This document shows, piece after piece, positions 39,801 through 51,900 of a stretch of DNA of 64,000 nucleotides. The notes beneath the pieces were generated by a model. The model was given only the letters and a program-made list of their open reading frames with translations. It had not been told where the DNA came from and did no database searches. The position numbers and the translations under genes are program-made. Each line of letters begins with the position of its first letter. Within the stretch, counting starts at the first letter, position 1. Origin of the DNA: Oxyruncus cristatus (taxonomy: Eukaryota; Chordata; Aves; Passeriformes; Cotingidae); NCBI GenBank assembly GCA_013399855.1, contig VXAY01004335.1, positions 299,089-363,088 on the forward strand, given 5' to 3'.

Positions 39801-41196
39801 TGATGCTGAGATACATGCTTCTAGAAAGACTATACTGGTGTTCTTTAATAAACAGCCCATGCTTGGTATTCCTCCCAGAGGGAAGGGATCAGCAGAAGGA
39901 GAAGGCTCTTGTTATAATAAATAGGATAGTGCAAAGAAACCCATCAAACAACACGAGAACTTATTATATTTCACATATGCAGTCTGTATTGTTTACCACA
40001 AGCAGTTTTAGAAACAGCCTGGTATGTCCCAGCATCACTAGAACAAAAGGCTAACACTAAACCTAACATGTTCTTAAAGATAGTTGAAATGATAGAAATG
40101 TAAATTGCAAATCCCAATTAATCTGTCACACTGGACAAACTGAAAATGTATTCTAAGTTTCAGGCTTGCAGTGTGTAAGTTAAAACTTTTTTAGCCTTAT
40201 GAATTGGCATCAATATTAAAGACAAGCAAAGAAGAAAAACCCCTGTATCGGTCATGTCATGGGTTATCGCTAATTAGGCGGCTATGCCTGGAATTAGCTT
40301 GCAGAATAAAGGGGTAATTTCTTTGAAACTAGTGCCACATGTACCATGTGTTTGTCTGTCTGTGATAATCTTTATTCTCTGTACGTCTTTATCTGAAGCT
40401 GCTCTTCAGCAGAGTCCTTAATTTTAATGACTATCAGGGATTTGATCATTACATGATGAGTCTTTACCTCTTAGATATGGATGGCTCTTTTAAAAAGTGT
40501 TCCCAATTTCAACAAGTAGTCTACTGTAGAATGACATTTGTAAATTGAATGTTTTCAATTCTCCAGCTGTATTATATGAGAGTTAATATATTTTTTGCCA
40601 TTAGAAATGTATTTAAAAATCAACACTTTTGATCTTTTCTAACAGTGAGGAAAGCGGGTGAGGAAAAGGGATAAATTCAAGAGGCATATCTCTGAAAAAA
40701 GTTACAATTATTTGTAAAATATTGGAGTCTTGTAACTGTGGGATTCTAGCATTTTTTTCCATAAGTTTTGTCATCAAAAGAATTATTTAGCTTTTTTACT
40801 TTTGCAAAATAGCTGTACATCAGAAGTTTGGATCAGAGAAATATGTCGACTTTCGCTGCTAGTCATGATTTTTTTTAATTATGTTTCCTTCTGAAAGAAC
40901 TCTTCTGAAGACCTGGTTCAGTCATTTATAATGAATAACAATAATTTAAACCAACATAGTTCACCTATTCTGAAACTCATTTGCTTCAATATTTGCCATT
41001 TGTAAATGGTTATTGAAAATTTTGGCCAAATAATTTTGCTATCTGCAGGTTGTGCAAAGGTCATTCCAATTGTTCTGTATTCTCTATTAAAGGGAAGTTT
41101 AGGACCACTCTGCAGAAGTCTATTTCTGCTCCTAGTAAAGTTAATTAGTGCTTTTCAATATGAAAATTCCAGAGTAAAATCCTCTGTAATTGGGTG

Positions 41197-41306
41197 CCTG
41201 GTTCACATGACAGCTTTTCCTGGTTCACATGACAGTTTTTCCTTACTCCTTTTTTCCTTACTTTCCTTCCTTACTTCAGTAAGGAAAAGCTGTCATGTGA
41301 ACCAGG
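41197..41306. repeat. Direct-plus-inverted repeat cluster (hairpin with duplicated left arm)
   Basis: The core 'cctggttcacatgacag' starts at 41197 and again at 41219, a tandem pair of 22-bp period. An inverted copy lies at 41279-41306. The arms 41219-41246 and 41279-41306 pair over 28 bp with one mismatch. The first copy, 41197-41220, pairs with the inverted copy over 24 bp with none. The loop 41247-41278 is pyrimidine-rich, made of 'ttccttactt' type units. Confidence 0.95.
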
Positions 41307-43663
41307 CTATAATTTTTTATATGTTCATGATGAGTAATAGTTTTAGACACTTGTAATATGTGCAAGCACAGTCAGAATTTTTTGACCAATGTTGATTGCT
41401 GTGACTCTCAGAAGCTCAGTGGTTCTGTTGTCATTGTTCTGTCAGCATAAATAGGCTTTAAAGTGGGCATAAATTACTTTTACAAGTATTTCCAAACCTC
41501 TCTGCAGTAGTAGAGTAGCATAAAACTGCCTAATATAAATTAGAATTAGACTCACTGTATGTTGCTTATTTCAGTTTGGCCTTGGGGTCTTTGTGGATTT
41601 TTTTTCATTAACTATGAAATGTTTTTCTTATTCTAAATGTCCTTAAAAATTACTTAAATGAATTTAGTTTAAAAGTTAAAAATAGCTTACCACCAGGTAT
41701 CATAACATATAGCTTTTCTTTCCACATTTCTAAGCTTTAACTGCAAAAGGGTTCAAATTTAGTGAATTAGAACCATGAGATTTAGTCCTTCTATATACTG
41801 AGGTAAACCCTCATTTTTTCCTTTCACATTAATAGAACTGTAAAGTGGACTCAATGGGTTCAAACATCCCGGCTTTGATTCCCTTTGCATGCAGGTTCCT
41901 CTCAGGTTATGGATCAGGGGAATTTTGTTCTGCATCACATCTGCTCCAGAGTCGCCGAGTATCAGAGAGCTCTTGTTCTGGTTGCCAGGTCAGTCCCTTT
42001 GGGTTGTCTGCTGCAGGAAACAAAGTAGAGCTTCAAGTTGTAAACAGGCATAATTTGGCTCCACAAGTTAGAAAGCTGGAAGAATGGTTGGGAGCTGTGA
42101 TATTGCACCCTCCTCCTCCATACCCCTTCATGTTGGCGATGGGTCCTTGTTAAACCCGAGTCTTTTCCCTTAAAGAATCATTGCTTTTACAGGCCTGTTA
42201 AAATGTGACCTAGGCAAATTTATGTCCCAAAGGTATGGGATTCAGGGTGCAATTTGAAACACCTAGATATTTCTTGCCTGAAGCTATGGAACCAGTGTAA
42301 GTTCATAAATTACCTTTTAAGTTCAAAATACAATTTACGTTTGATGGTTCTTCAGTAGTTTGGACTGCAAATTATTTTTAAAATGGATTGTGTTTGCCCA
42401 TAGTATTGCAAACAGATTGATCATTTGATGATGGTTGAAAAAAATTAAAAAACCTCACCAAAATAACAGCAAGAGAAAACTGGTCTGTTACCATGAAAGA
42501 AATTGTTTTATATGAACAAGAATAATGACATACTTGAAGAATTTCATGTGATGTGGGAAAAATGTGTTTTATATCTCAATCAAAGCAAGATGAATAAGAA
42601 AGAAGCGTGTCAGATCACTATAAAGCTTTTGTGGGGGAGAAGCAGTACAACAGATCTGAACAATATTTTACAAAGAATTTATTTTGCTGCTTGCCCACCA
42701 AGTTCTTCGATATACCATTTTTTCTTTATCACTATTTTGAAATCAATAGACATTTATAGTGAAAAAGATAATCAGTTTAAATGGGCTTAACTTTACCCTC
42801 TCCTGTAAACATATGGCTAACACATGAATTACATACAGGATTAAGGTACTGTTGCTGTTTAATAGGCAACATTCATCAACCTCTTGCCCTCTTTCTTAAT
42901 CTTTTTGTTAAAACAGTCTTTGCTATAGACCTAGGATTTCTTTGATTTATTTGCATCAAATCCTTTTATAATTATTCTTGGATTTACTTGATACCCCTCA
43001 AAATTACTTGTTCCCCTGGACAGTGCCTAAAGGTGGGAATCAGTACAATATTTTAAATCAGGGGATTATGTCAAAGCAAGAGGAAAAAAAAAATCATGTT
43101 TTTTCAAGTATCCATAACCAAAGCCTGGATTAATGGTTCATAGTATCTGAAGCTTTAGTCAGACTACTGAAGTGAATCAATTGTTGATTATTTAAAATGG
43201 ATGGATGGGATATTGAAGCCCTCTCAGAAGAGTCTAAACTCCAGATTAAGACTGAAGACCGTTGCTTCAACTTTGGCTATAAAAACTCCAGAGGATTTAC
43301 ATATTTACACAAATTCCTCAGGATTTGCTAGTTTGCTGCAGCAAATGACTACCCTCATACCCTGAGTTGTGCTCAAAGTCTTATTAGACAAGCTCATATG
43401 AACTTGTTAAAGAAAATTAAAACACTTTCTTCAAATTCTTCAACCCTTTCCCCCAATTTTTTCTTTAGTATGCCTACAAATATATAAAAAGGAATATCAA
43501 TTAATAATAATCTCTTTAATTACTGGGTTAGGTTATATTTTTATTCTTACAGTGAAAAGACAGATATACTGTTGAGTGTCCCACTTTTCCTCCAGCTACT
43601 CAGTCAGAAGAGGAGAAGTTTTCCAAAGATCCTATACCATGTCTTTCAACATTGTGTTGTAAT
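41307..43663. other. AT-rich non-coding DNA with one GC-richer patch
   Basis: No supported gene. The patch at 41845-42160 is less AT-rich, contains a 102-codon open frame with several Cys and Pro, and has a CpG-containing 'gagtcgccgagtatcagaga'. I recognise neither a protein nor a repeat in it; an old LTR or a conserved element are both possible. Confidence 0.5.
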
Positions 43664-43748
43664 AACACAGAATCAAAAAATTGTTAGGGTTGGAAGGGAC
43701 CTCTGGAGTTCATTAGTCCAATCCCATCTAGTCCAACACCCCTGAGAA
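43664..43748 (-). mobile_element. CR1 3'-end fragment, minus strand
   Basis: The plus strand reads 'aacacagaatc' then 'ttgttagggttggaagggac', 'ctctggagttcattagtcca', and 'atctagtccaacacccctg'. This is the reverse complement of the CR1 3' end. Only the last ~80 bases of the element are present, a severely truncated insertion. Confidence 0.9.
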
Positions 43749-46604
43749 ATCTTAAATATGATAGAACACCACAAAGTATGTTCATGCAACTGAATCTATA
43801 CCTGCCTACTTAATTATGGAGAGATAAACTACCCTCCAGATTACATTAATTATTTTTTTATTCCATCTTTTCCAGGTTTCTTGGAAGGCTAGGCATCCAT
43901 CTCATACACCAGATGGACAGCTACACTCTAGAAATTTTGAATGGAGCATTGAGTCCTATCCTATGGTACTGGAGACAAACTGTCTTTTTCTCCTCTTTGC
44001 TCACTACTGATACAGAGGAAACTTGAATTCCAAGTACAATTGCATTGTTTAATTCAGAAGTTATCACTGACATGGTGTGTTATACACACACTCAGTCCAG
44101 GATCTCTCTGACACTGGAAGAGCTAGACAATAAAGATGAGTTCATTCAGTCTGAAAGTACACAAACTAGTAGTTTCTGGAACTTTGAACTCATCATATTA
44201 ATGATCAAGAAACTTGCTGTTGATTGTGAGAAAGTATTGCAGTCATTAGTAATAGGACCTGGATGTTCAATTTTGCATAAAAATAATACAATGAGTTTCA
44301 TTTTTCAGAGAAATGTATCTCTTTCCCTTCTGAGCACAGAGGCATTTCTTGGTTTAGATGATCAAATTACTAAAGACAGAGTTTTTCTGGAGATGTCTGT
44401 TTGAAGTACAGATCTTTAATGCGTATATCTCTTTAGTACCTAGAGCTTCTCTCTGAAGTCATCACTTGAGCTGGTAGTTCTCTGCTAGAGGTCATGACCC
44501 AAGTGGAGTCGTGTTGCCTACAAATTGTTTCTCATCTAACAGAAACTTACTTACTTATGCCATTTTTTAAGATAATAATACTGTTGGAAATAGAATCCAT
44601 TTTGCAGAAGTGGTTCCATAATTAAAAAGTCTGGAAACCATTAGTGGTGGTTACTATAAATAATTGCAAATAATGAGCTACACAAGTAGACACAGAGAAA
44701 TCTTACTAGCTCCTGAGTAAATAAATCTGAATTCTAAAACTGAGGCATCAAAGTCAAGTGAGAGATTTTCGGAGGTAGTGGTACTCGTGCATGGCTTTCT
44801 CACTTTCTTCTGGTTTTAGTTGTTCAACATTTTTCTTTCCTTGTTTTTGCTGTCAAGTTAGACTGCAAACCTTTTCAGTGGGGAACTTTTATTCCTTCAT
44901 GTCTTCAGCACTTGCACAAAATACAGTCGGTACTACAGAAATCAATATGGCTACTGTTAATAGCTCTGTCCACACGTATTTAGCAGTGTTAAAGCTAACA
45001 ATCACAAAGCCTAAACCCTTCATATGATGTGCAGGTTATTAACAATATTGTTCACCTTGGAATTGCTTTTTTAAGAATTTGTCTTTGCTTAGGCAGCTAA
45101 TTACCAAAGGTCAAAGTTGTTACAGGTTAGTGATAACACAGGACAGATCACTGCAGTGAGTGTCAGTTCTCTTATACTGGATTCTCTTAATTTTTAAAAG
45201 TTTATTCTACAGACTGCATACTGAACCTCCAACGTCCATGATATAAAAGGTAAGGTTTCTTGACTTTTGTTTTAGTTCAGTTACTCTCTGCATTTGAAAG
45301 GAGACTTAAGAAAACAACAACAACAACAACTAAAAAAAAAAATAAAAAGAAAAAACTAATAATAAAAAAATCACATTGGTTTGTGGTAATCAACAGTACA
45401 GTTACACTTTTTTGGTGTTTTGACATATCTCTTTTGCAAACTTGACTTAGATAGTTTCTTGTTGGCCTTTGACAAATTACTGGCAAAGTTGGTAAAAATT
45501 CCCAGAATGCAGTATAAGAGAAGCAAAATGTTCAAACAGTGAATAATATCACAATCTTACTTTCTCTTGTATAATTTATTTTAAATTATTTACAGAAAAA
45601 TTATGTAGAGCTGGATTCATCAAGCAGGAGGTGTCTGCAATATAGATGTCTACATCTGGGCTAGCTACCCTGTTGTTGATTCGTGGTTAGTCAAGAGAAA
45701 CATGCACTTAAAGTAGATATACTCAAGTCTATAAATAGAGAAAAATTGTGCCCTAGATGTACATCTCTCTGACAAAAAAAAAAAAAACAAACACGCAGGG
45801 AAGTGTTATTAACATGTTTTCTGTATTTGCTTAGTGTTAGAAGGTAGATATGTTAAGATATTAGATAAGATCTTCACCTTAACATTTGAAAACAACCATA
45901 AGACCATAAAACATAACAAAACATCACATAAAATTGTGATAAGCTTGAGATCAAATGCATACAAACAATGCATGCTCAAAGCTTTTTTTTTTGCTCTCAT
46001 TGGGAAAAACTCTTTGTCACATCATAGTGAAGACCTCAGCCTCCCATTACCTGCCACATAAACTGACCTGGCCTAACATTAGTATGTATCTCACCTAGCC
46101 TAATGGCAATGATAAAAGTCTATAGATTTGTTCACAGACAGTTGCCAATATCTTACAAGAAAATTGATCTACAGGTAATCTTACTCGTGCTTGGTACTCT
46201 GTGAAAAGTGGAAGTCAGATCCTCTGCCCTTACCTAGGTGTAAGGAAGCCCAAAGCTGGATCTGAGAAAGTGTGAAATATTAGACCACCTCCTGAAGTAA
46301 GACAGTGTAGGTATAATCATCAAAGATACAATCACTAAAGAAGGGTTCTTGATGATGTATCCTTACAAAATTCAGTGAAAGTCTTGAAGAAAAATCTGGA
46401 ACTAGGTCTATAATATACAGAACTGCAAAGATTTTCAACAGGTATATATCTCATCATGAAAGGTTGATCCTCGTTCCAATAATGAAAAACAATCCTTGTT
46501 GCTACCTAAATTCTGCTGAAGGTACTGTCTGACAAGAGCAAGGTAAAACAAATATCCCTTTCTTCTGACTTGTGAGTTCTCAGCTATGTGATAAAGAAGT
46601 GCAA
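43749..46604. other. AT-rich non-coding DNA, no gene recognised
   Basis: No supported gene. A 119-codon open frame at 44045-44404 plus has no recognisable domain. An (AAC)n and A-rich low-complexity tract lies at 45311-45370. Confidence 0.5.
45311..45370. repeat. (AAC)n and A-rich tract
   Basis: About six AAC units followed by A-rich sequence interrupted by T and G. Simple repeat, possibly an old tail, with no element body seen before it. Confidence 0.9.
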
Positions 46605-46974
46605 TATAGAAACTACAGACCTGTTAGTCTAACCTCAGTAACATGAAAAGTTACGGAGAAGGTCACACTTGGTGCTTTTGAAAGGCATTTAAAGGGCAAT
46701 GCAATCATCAGGCGCAGTCAATACGAATTCATGAAGGAAAAGTCCTGTCTAACTAATTTGATATCCTTCTGCGATAAGGTCACTTGGCTGGCGGAGGAGG
46801 GTAAGGCAGTGGTTGAAATTTTTCTCGATTTTAGTAAGGCCTTTTTATTCTGTTGCTCACAATATCCTTCTGCATAAGTTGTCCAGCTGTGAAATGAGCA
46901 GGTACGCAGCATGCTGGGTGAAGAAATGGCTGAAGGACCGGGCTCAAAGTGTTGCAGTGAATGGCACCAGTCAG

Positions 46975-46979
46975 GCTCC
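46975..46979. repeat. Target-site duplication, left copy
   Basis: 'gctcc', identical to 47580-47584 on the other side of the LTR. It marks the exact integration point inside CR1. Confidence 0.88.
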
Positions 46980-47579
46980 TGTAGTGGTTTTGATTCTAGG
47001 CCTTCCTTGGTAACCAGGTTGTAACCAAGGAACCAAGGCCATGTTCCCAGTATTCCATACGATTTTTACGTAAGCAAAGGTATAAATAAGAAGGGAGTGG
47101 AAGCTCTCTCTCTTCTCTTCCGGTGAGGTTCAGGAGCAGTGGGTCTCTGCGTTGGTCTTGCTTATCTATCAGCTGAGGCCTGCAGTGACTACTGGTCTGC
47201 CACGCGGGAGAGTGGGGAGTGCCGGCTGTGCCAGGCCATCCCGTTGTTCTAAGGGACGTGGTGAGGTTGATTTTTTGCCAGTCTTTGTTCTGCTGGTTCT
47301 TAGTTTTTGATTGTGTATATCTGTTTTTTCCCCTTTTCCCTTTTTCCCTTTCCCTTTTCCCTTTCCCTCCGGGGGAGGGGGTTGTACTCGGGATCCCGAA
47401 TATTGTATATAGTATTCTAGCTGTATATAACTGTAAATACATACAAATATATATATTTTGATATAATTTGGTTGCTTTCGGGTTCTTCGGTTTCTGTAGT
47501 TTTTTTCCTTTGCCCTGAGGGAAGAAGGGAGGGGGAGGCTTTCCCTGTGGGTTCGGACAGTTGGCATAAAGCCAACACA
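46980..47579 (+). mobile_element. Complete solo LTR (endogenous retrovirus) nested in CR1
   Basis: The 600-bp element starts TGTAGTGG and ends CCAACACA. It is flanked by the 5-bp direct repeat 'gctcc' at 46975-46979 and 47580-47584, the target-site duplication. The CR1 host sequence continues cleanly on both sides. A TATA box at 47081-47088, a pyrimidine tract at about 47328-47370 and preserved CpGs are all consistent with a fairly young LTR. Five-base duplications are usual for ERVL-type elements, so ERVL is the likely class. There is no internal viral sequence: the provirus was lost by recombination between its two LTRs, leaving one. Confidence 0.92.
47081..47088 (+). promoter_or_regulatory. 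TATA box of the nested solo LTR
   Basis: TATAAATA lies 101 bp from the LTR 5' end. It marks the U3/R side and fixes the LTR on the plus strand. Confidence 0.7.
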
Positions 47580-47584
47580 GCTCC
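47580..47584. repeat. Target-site duplication, right copy
   Basis: 'gctcc', the partner of 46975-46979. CR1 sequence continues immediately after it. Confidence 0.88.
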
Positions 47585-47695
47585 TCAGGACTCCATTCTA
47601 AGGACAGTTCTCTTCACGTATCTATCGACGGTCTGGATGCAACATTGTTGATGATATCAAACTGAGAGGTGTTCTCCCAAGGCACAAGTACAGCT

Positions 47696-47795
47696 CATAG
47701 ATTGCTATGGTTTGGATTTGTTATGAACACAGTTTTGATAACACGCCTATGTTTTAGTGCTGAACAGTTCCTGTGCATCATCAATGGCATGAACT
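47696..47795. repeat. Dispersed repeat copy A, interrupting CR1
   Basis: The segment around 'ttgctatggtttggattt' and 'gataacacgcctatgtttta' has a second, diverged copy at 49130-49215. It sits inside the CR1 interval where CR1 sequence is missing. I recall similar strings in avian ERVL-like LTR elements, but cannot confirm the family. Confidence 0.65.
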
Positions 47796-48818
47796 TTAAC
47801 AACAAATTCTGGATTCTGCAACTGGGGCAGAGTAACAAGTAGAAACTATGAGAGGAGTGGCTGGAAATCATCTGAAAGTACCTTCTTGAATCTCATATTT
47901 CATTTGCCATCAATAGAAAGACATTTCTATGAGACCTTTTTTTTCCACTTAAAAAAGATATTTACACTATTAAACACTAATATAACTGGACAGAAAAGAA
48001 CAAAAATGAATTTAAGGCTCTTTAAGCACAGAAACTTGACACAAATTGAAACATAATACTTGGTTCTCGCAAATGTAAGAAATCATTCTACTCTGCTGGA
48101 TTATGCACCTACAATGGAGTAATGCAGGGCACAAATATAAATTGGGAGAGGAGTGGCTGGAGAGCAGTCCTGTAAAAAGTGATCTGGAGGTGCTGTCCAA
48201 CAGCAAGCTCAGCGTGAGCCAGAAGTGGCTGCCCTGGTAGCCCAGAGGACAAACCCCAACCACGGTGCCTGGCCAGTCAGCCAAAAGAGGAAATTCTACT
48301 GCTGCTTTCAGCATTGATATGGCCTCAGCTTGAGTGCTGTGAGCAGTTCTGGGCCCCACAAGTCAAGAAGGATCGGAAGGTTCTTTCATGCTTCGAGAGG
48401 ATGGCAACCAAACTGCTGAAAGTGCTGAAAGGAATGTCCTGTGAGGAGTGTCTGAGAACTTTGGATTTATCTAGTTCAGCAAAAGAACATTGAGGGTGAT
48501 CTCATGGCTCTCTACAGCTTCCTGAGGAGGGTAGGTTGAGAGGGAAGTACTGATCTCTTCTCCCTGCTATCCAGTGACAGGATGTGTGGGAACAGCTCAA
48601 AGCTTCATCAGGGGAATTTCAAACTTGACGTATTTTTCCAGAGAGGATGGTCAAGCACTGGAACAGGCTTCCTAGAAAAGTGGTCAACACCCCAAGCCTC
48701 TAAGTGTTTAAAAGATATTTGGACAATGCCCTTGACAACATGCTTTAACCTTTGGTCAACCCTGAATTTGTCAGACAGTTGTACTAACTGATCATTGCAG
48801 GTCCCTTTCAACTGAAAT

Positions 48819-48920
48819 ATTCTATTCTATTCTATTCTATTCTATTCTATTCTATTCTATTCTATTCTATTCTATTCTATTCTATTCTATTCTATTCTAT
48901 TCTGTATTCTATTCTATTCT
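48819..48920. repeat. (ATTCT)n microsatellite grown from the CR1 tail
   Basis: About 20 ATTCT units follow the CR1 3' end directly, with one 'tctgt' interruption near 48901-48905. CR1 tails are short arrays of this kind of motif, so the repeat most likely began as the insertion's own tail and expanded by slippage. Confidence 0.95.
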
Positions 48921-51900
48921 CCAGTGATCTTCAGATAATTTCAATTTATCTTAATATCGAGAAAATTTTGGAAAAATAAGATTACACCAGTAATTTAAAT
49001 ATTTGTGACTAGTTTAAGTGATGTGAAAAGTTTCTTTATTAGGAAAGTGACCTTGACAGTTCAATTAGATTACATATTGTGCTGTTTTTTGCTAGAATAG
49101 AGGTTATTTTCTTTATTGTAGCTTGCATGCTGCTATGGATCAGATTTGTGATGAAAACACTTGATAACACACTGATGTGTTAGTTATTGCCAAACAGTTC
49201 TTTCACAGATTTTTTTCTTCTTTGTATTTGCCCTAATGACAGTCATCTCTACTTTTCTATGTAGCAGTATAATTATACTACCCCTCATGTGCATCCATAT
49301 CAGAAGTACCCTGCTGTCCCAAAACTTTTTGTCAATGACTAAAAATATGCATTCTGTATGTTACTAAAATTGTACAAAGTTAACTATATTTAAAAGAGGA
49401 TGAAACACTTTTTCATTAAATGTTCTCATTTTTTTTAGTTACTCATTCTTCTCTAGAGTGTCCTTCTCCTGACATGTCCTTAATTTTTTTTCAAAATAAA
49501 ATAACTGACAGAGAAGATAAGGAAAGGGAGAAAAACAAATTCTTTTTTCAGCTTTCTTCAGAACATTTTTAAAAGTAAGCCTTTAACACTTACGTAAGAT
49601 TCTCAGCTTTTGAAAAGAGATCATTTGTTTATCAGCTTCAATTTTAATTCCTATGCTGGGATTGATGCATGTACTTCTGCAGATTAAAATCAACTATAAT
49701 ATAAAATTCTACTCATGGCTACTGCTCTATCTTCCTTTTTCTCACACCAGTTCCAAAATAGCATCACAGACTGGCCTTCAAAATAATCCTGTTTACAGCA
49801 ATCTGTTCATACATACAAAATTCTCTGAATCTATAATTGCCGGGGGAGATAACAGAGAGGTCTGATCTTATTTGCCTGTTCTTACATTGTTTTAATGGAG
49901 AAAAGCTATGTATATACTTCCACATTTATTTTCTTGTCTCTTTTGCTGGTTTGTTTTTTTTCTTTTTTTTTCTAGAAACTGAGTCTGGAATGGGTACCAT
50001 GTTACCCTCCACGCCTCTTTGCAATTTGGTGCACAGGACTCTCTTAAATGCATAGTCAAACAGGTTTATGCACTATATAGCAGCAAAACACAAAAATATC
50101 ACTTTGTTCATCACTTACTTTTTTCTGAAATCTTTTTTTAATTTATTTTCTCCCCTCTCAAAGGTGGAGAAAAGCCATAATTTATTAAGCAGGCTCAAAT
50201 CCTGAAAGCAGGAAAATAGTCCCATTAAGATGGAGAGTAACTGAAAAAAAAGTCTGAATATGAATGTATATTAAACTGAAACAAATTAAGTAATACACAA
50301 TACACACAAGTGTCTGTCAAGCAGGGTCATATGCTAAAATTTCCCACTTAGAATCACATTTAATATATTTCACTTCTGTTATTCTTTTTATAATGGAAAA
50401 GATACAATTTAAATATGCATTATGGTAACTTAAAAAGCAATTTTACAGGAAAAGAACAATTGATCAAAATAAAGTGGGAGACAAGCAAAGATAGAGAGTA
50501 TTTATCTTTTTATTCTTCTTTCTTTTTCCTCAATTCTGTATTAATCAGAATAATCCTGTATTTGGGTTTTTTAATATTTTTCATCTAATCACATATTCAT
50601 TCCTTACTCCCTTGGGGATATTCCCTATTTTTAATCAAAATGCAGTAAATGTACTTACATCAGTGTTGAGGATCCTTTTTACTTGGTTAATTAGTTACAA
50701 GTCTGCAAAGACATAGACCTATTTTAAATATTTGATTTCTTTTTTATTTTTTATTTTAACAAGGACAAGGACTCATTAAAAATATGTGTAATTAATGTAT
50801 TTTCCTCAGGTATTTTATTTCTGTCAATTCTGCCCTTCTATAAATTCACTTTTAGGTTTGAATCAGGTGACTTTAGGAAGAACATTCTTTCTGATAAATA
50901 TGTAGAGCTTTGATTTTGTAAAGTTTCACTTGAAAATGGACTTCTTTTGGTTACAGCTGCCATTACCAAATACTTCCAATCGTGATGACAATGGTGATGA
51001 ATTTACAGCAAAAATAAAGCTGGGTAGAGCACATCTAGAAGTATGAGCAGTGCATTCCAAGAGAACAGAAGTTCAGACAAAGCAGTGGAGATAAGTTCTA
51101 GGGTTACAGGAAATTTAACAGAAATAAATCAAATACATGAAACTTATACTTGCCCTTTATTAGGTCACACCAAAGTAGAGAATGTTAATCATTAATACCA
51201 TCTGTTGATTTCTAAAAGAAGTTTGCATTGACAATAATAGTTCATTTTGGTTTCACTCTAAACAGGATGAATATGAGTCCAGAATGTGTTCTCACAGATT
51301 AAATTTGAATTAATGGAATCTCCAAATTCAGCCAACCATATTTGTCTGATAATGGACTAATCAAATCAAGAAATTCCATGAATCGGTAATGTCAGAACAT
51401 TAGATCTGCTTGAAAGCTGTTTGGTGAGTCGTGAAATAAATCATTCATGCTGTTACACCTGCTATAATGCAAATGTAATCACAATCCTAATTCTGCTTCT
51501 ATTGGCTGAATCCTGAGGGCATGTTCATAGCTCACAGAGCACAAGGTGAGCAGCCCTGAGTAGGGTTCAAAAAAATTGTTGGTTCACAAAATATGTTTTA
51601 AAGTAGTGGACAAACACTAAGTTACATCCCAGAAAATATGACTCACTATTCTGGGCCCTATCCACCGAGCTTTCCCTCTGAAAATCTATTTACTTGAGGT
51701 ATGCTGTACTGGCTCGTGTATCTCCCTTTTCAGACTTAGCTTAACCTGTATCATGAAATCTCCCTTCTGCAGTGAAGACACTGAGGTTACAACTTAAAGA
51801 TTTATGTTCTTTGTCACGCCAGAATCTATCCCCTGAGAGGTGAATGATGGAGAAATTTAAACCTGTTTTCCACAGCTGGTACATATAAAATTGGAGAGGG

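Larger units (their letters stand above)
31337..41190. other. AT-rich non-coding DNA, no gene recognised
   Basis: About 9.8 kb without a recognisable gene or transposon. It includes a single N (31368) and a 46-base N gap. A weak inverted repeat with 10-bp arms (35856-35865 and 35893-35902, 'gtataggtgt') and a 13-bp tandem pair around 33665-33690 ('atagcttttagaa') are visible. Confidence 0.5.
46605..48818 (+). mobile_element. CR1 LINE, plus strand, split by later insertions
   Basis: The left piece (46605-46979) carries CR1 RT sequence: 'acctgttagtctaacctcag', then protein blocks 'FSILVRPFYSVAHNILL' and 'WVKKWLKDRAQSVAVNGTS'. The frame resumes after the LTR at 47580-47692, with '(V)DDIKLRG' matching the FADDTKLGG region. 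The right piece (48115-48818) holds the C-terminal and 3' part: 'gagaggagtggctggagagc', 'ctgtgagcagttctgggccc', 'gcaggtccctttcaactg'. Order and strand agree, so one original copy is the simplest reading. About 420 bp (47693-48114) replaces roughly 165 bp expected there. Numerous stops show the copy is dead. Confidence 0.85.

Noticed and set aside
44045..44404. 119-codon open frame, plus strand
   Set aside because: Composition is ordinary but there is no recognisable motif and no splice or promoter context.
46996..47567. Overlapping 148- and 132-codon frames on the minus strand
   Set aside because: They lie entirely inside the solo LTR and its junction with CR1, antisense to the element, and are shadows of its GC-rich and pyrimidine-rich parts.
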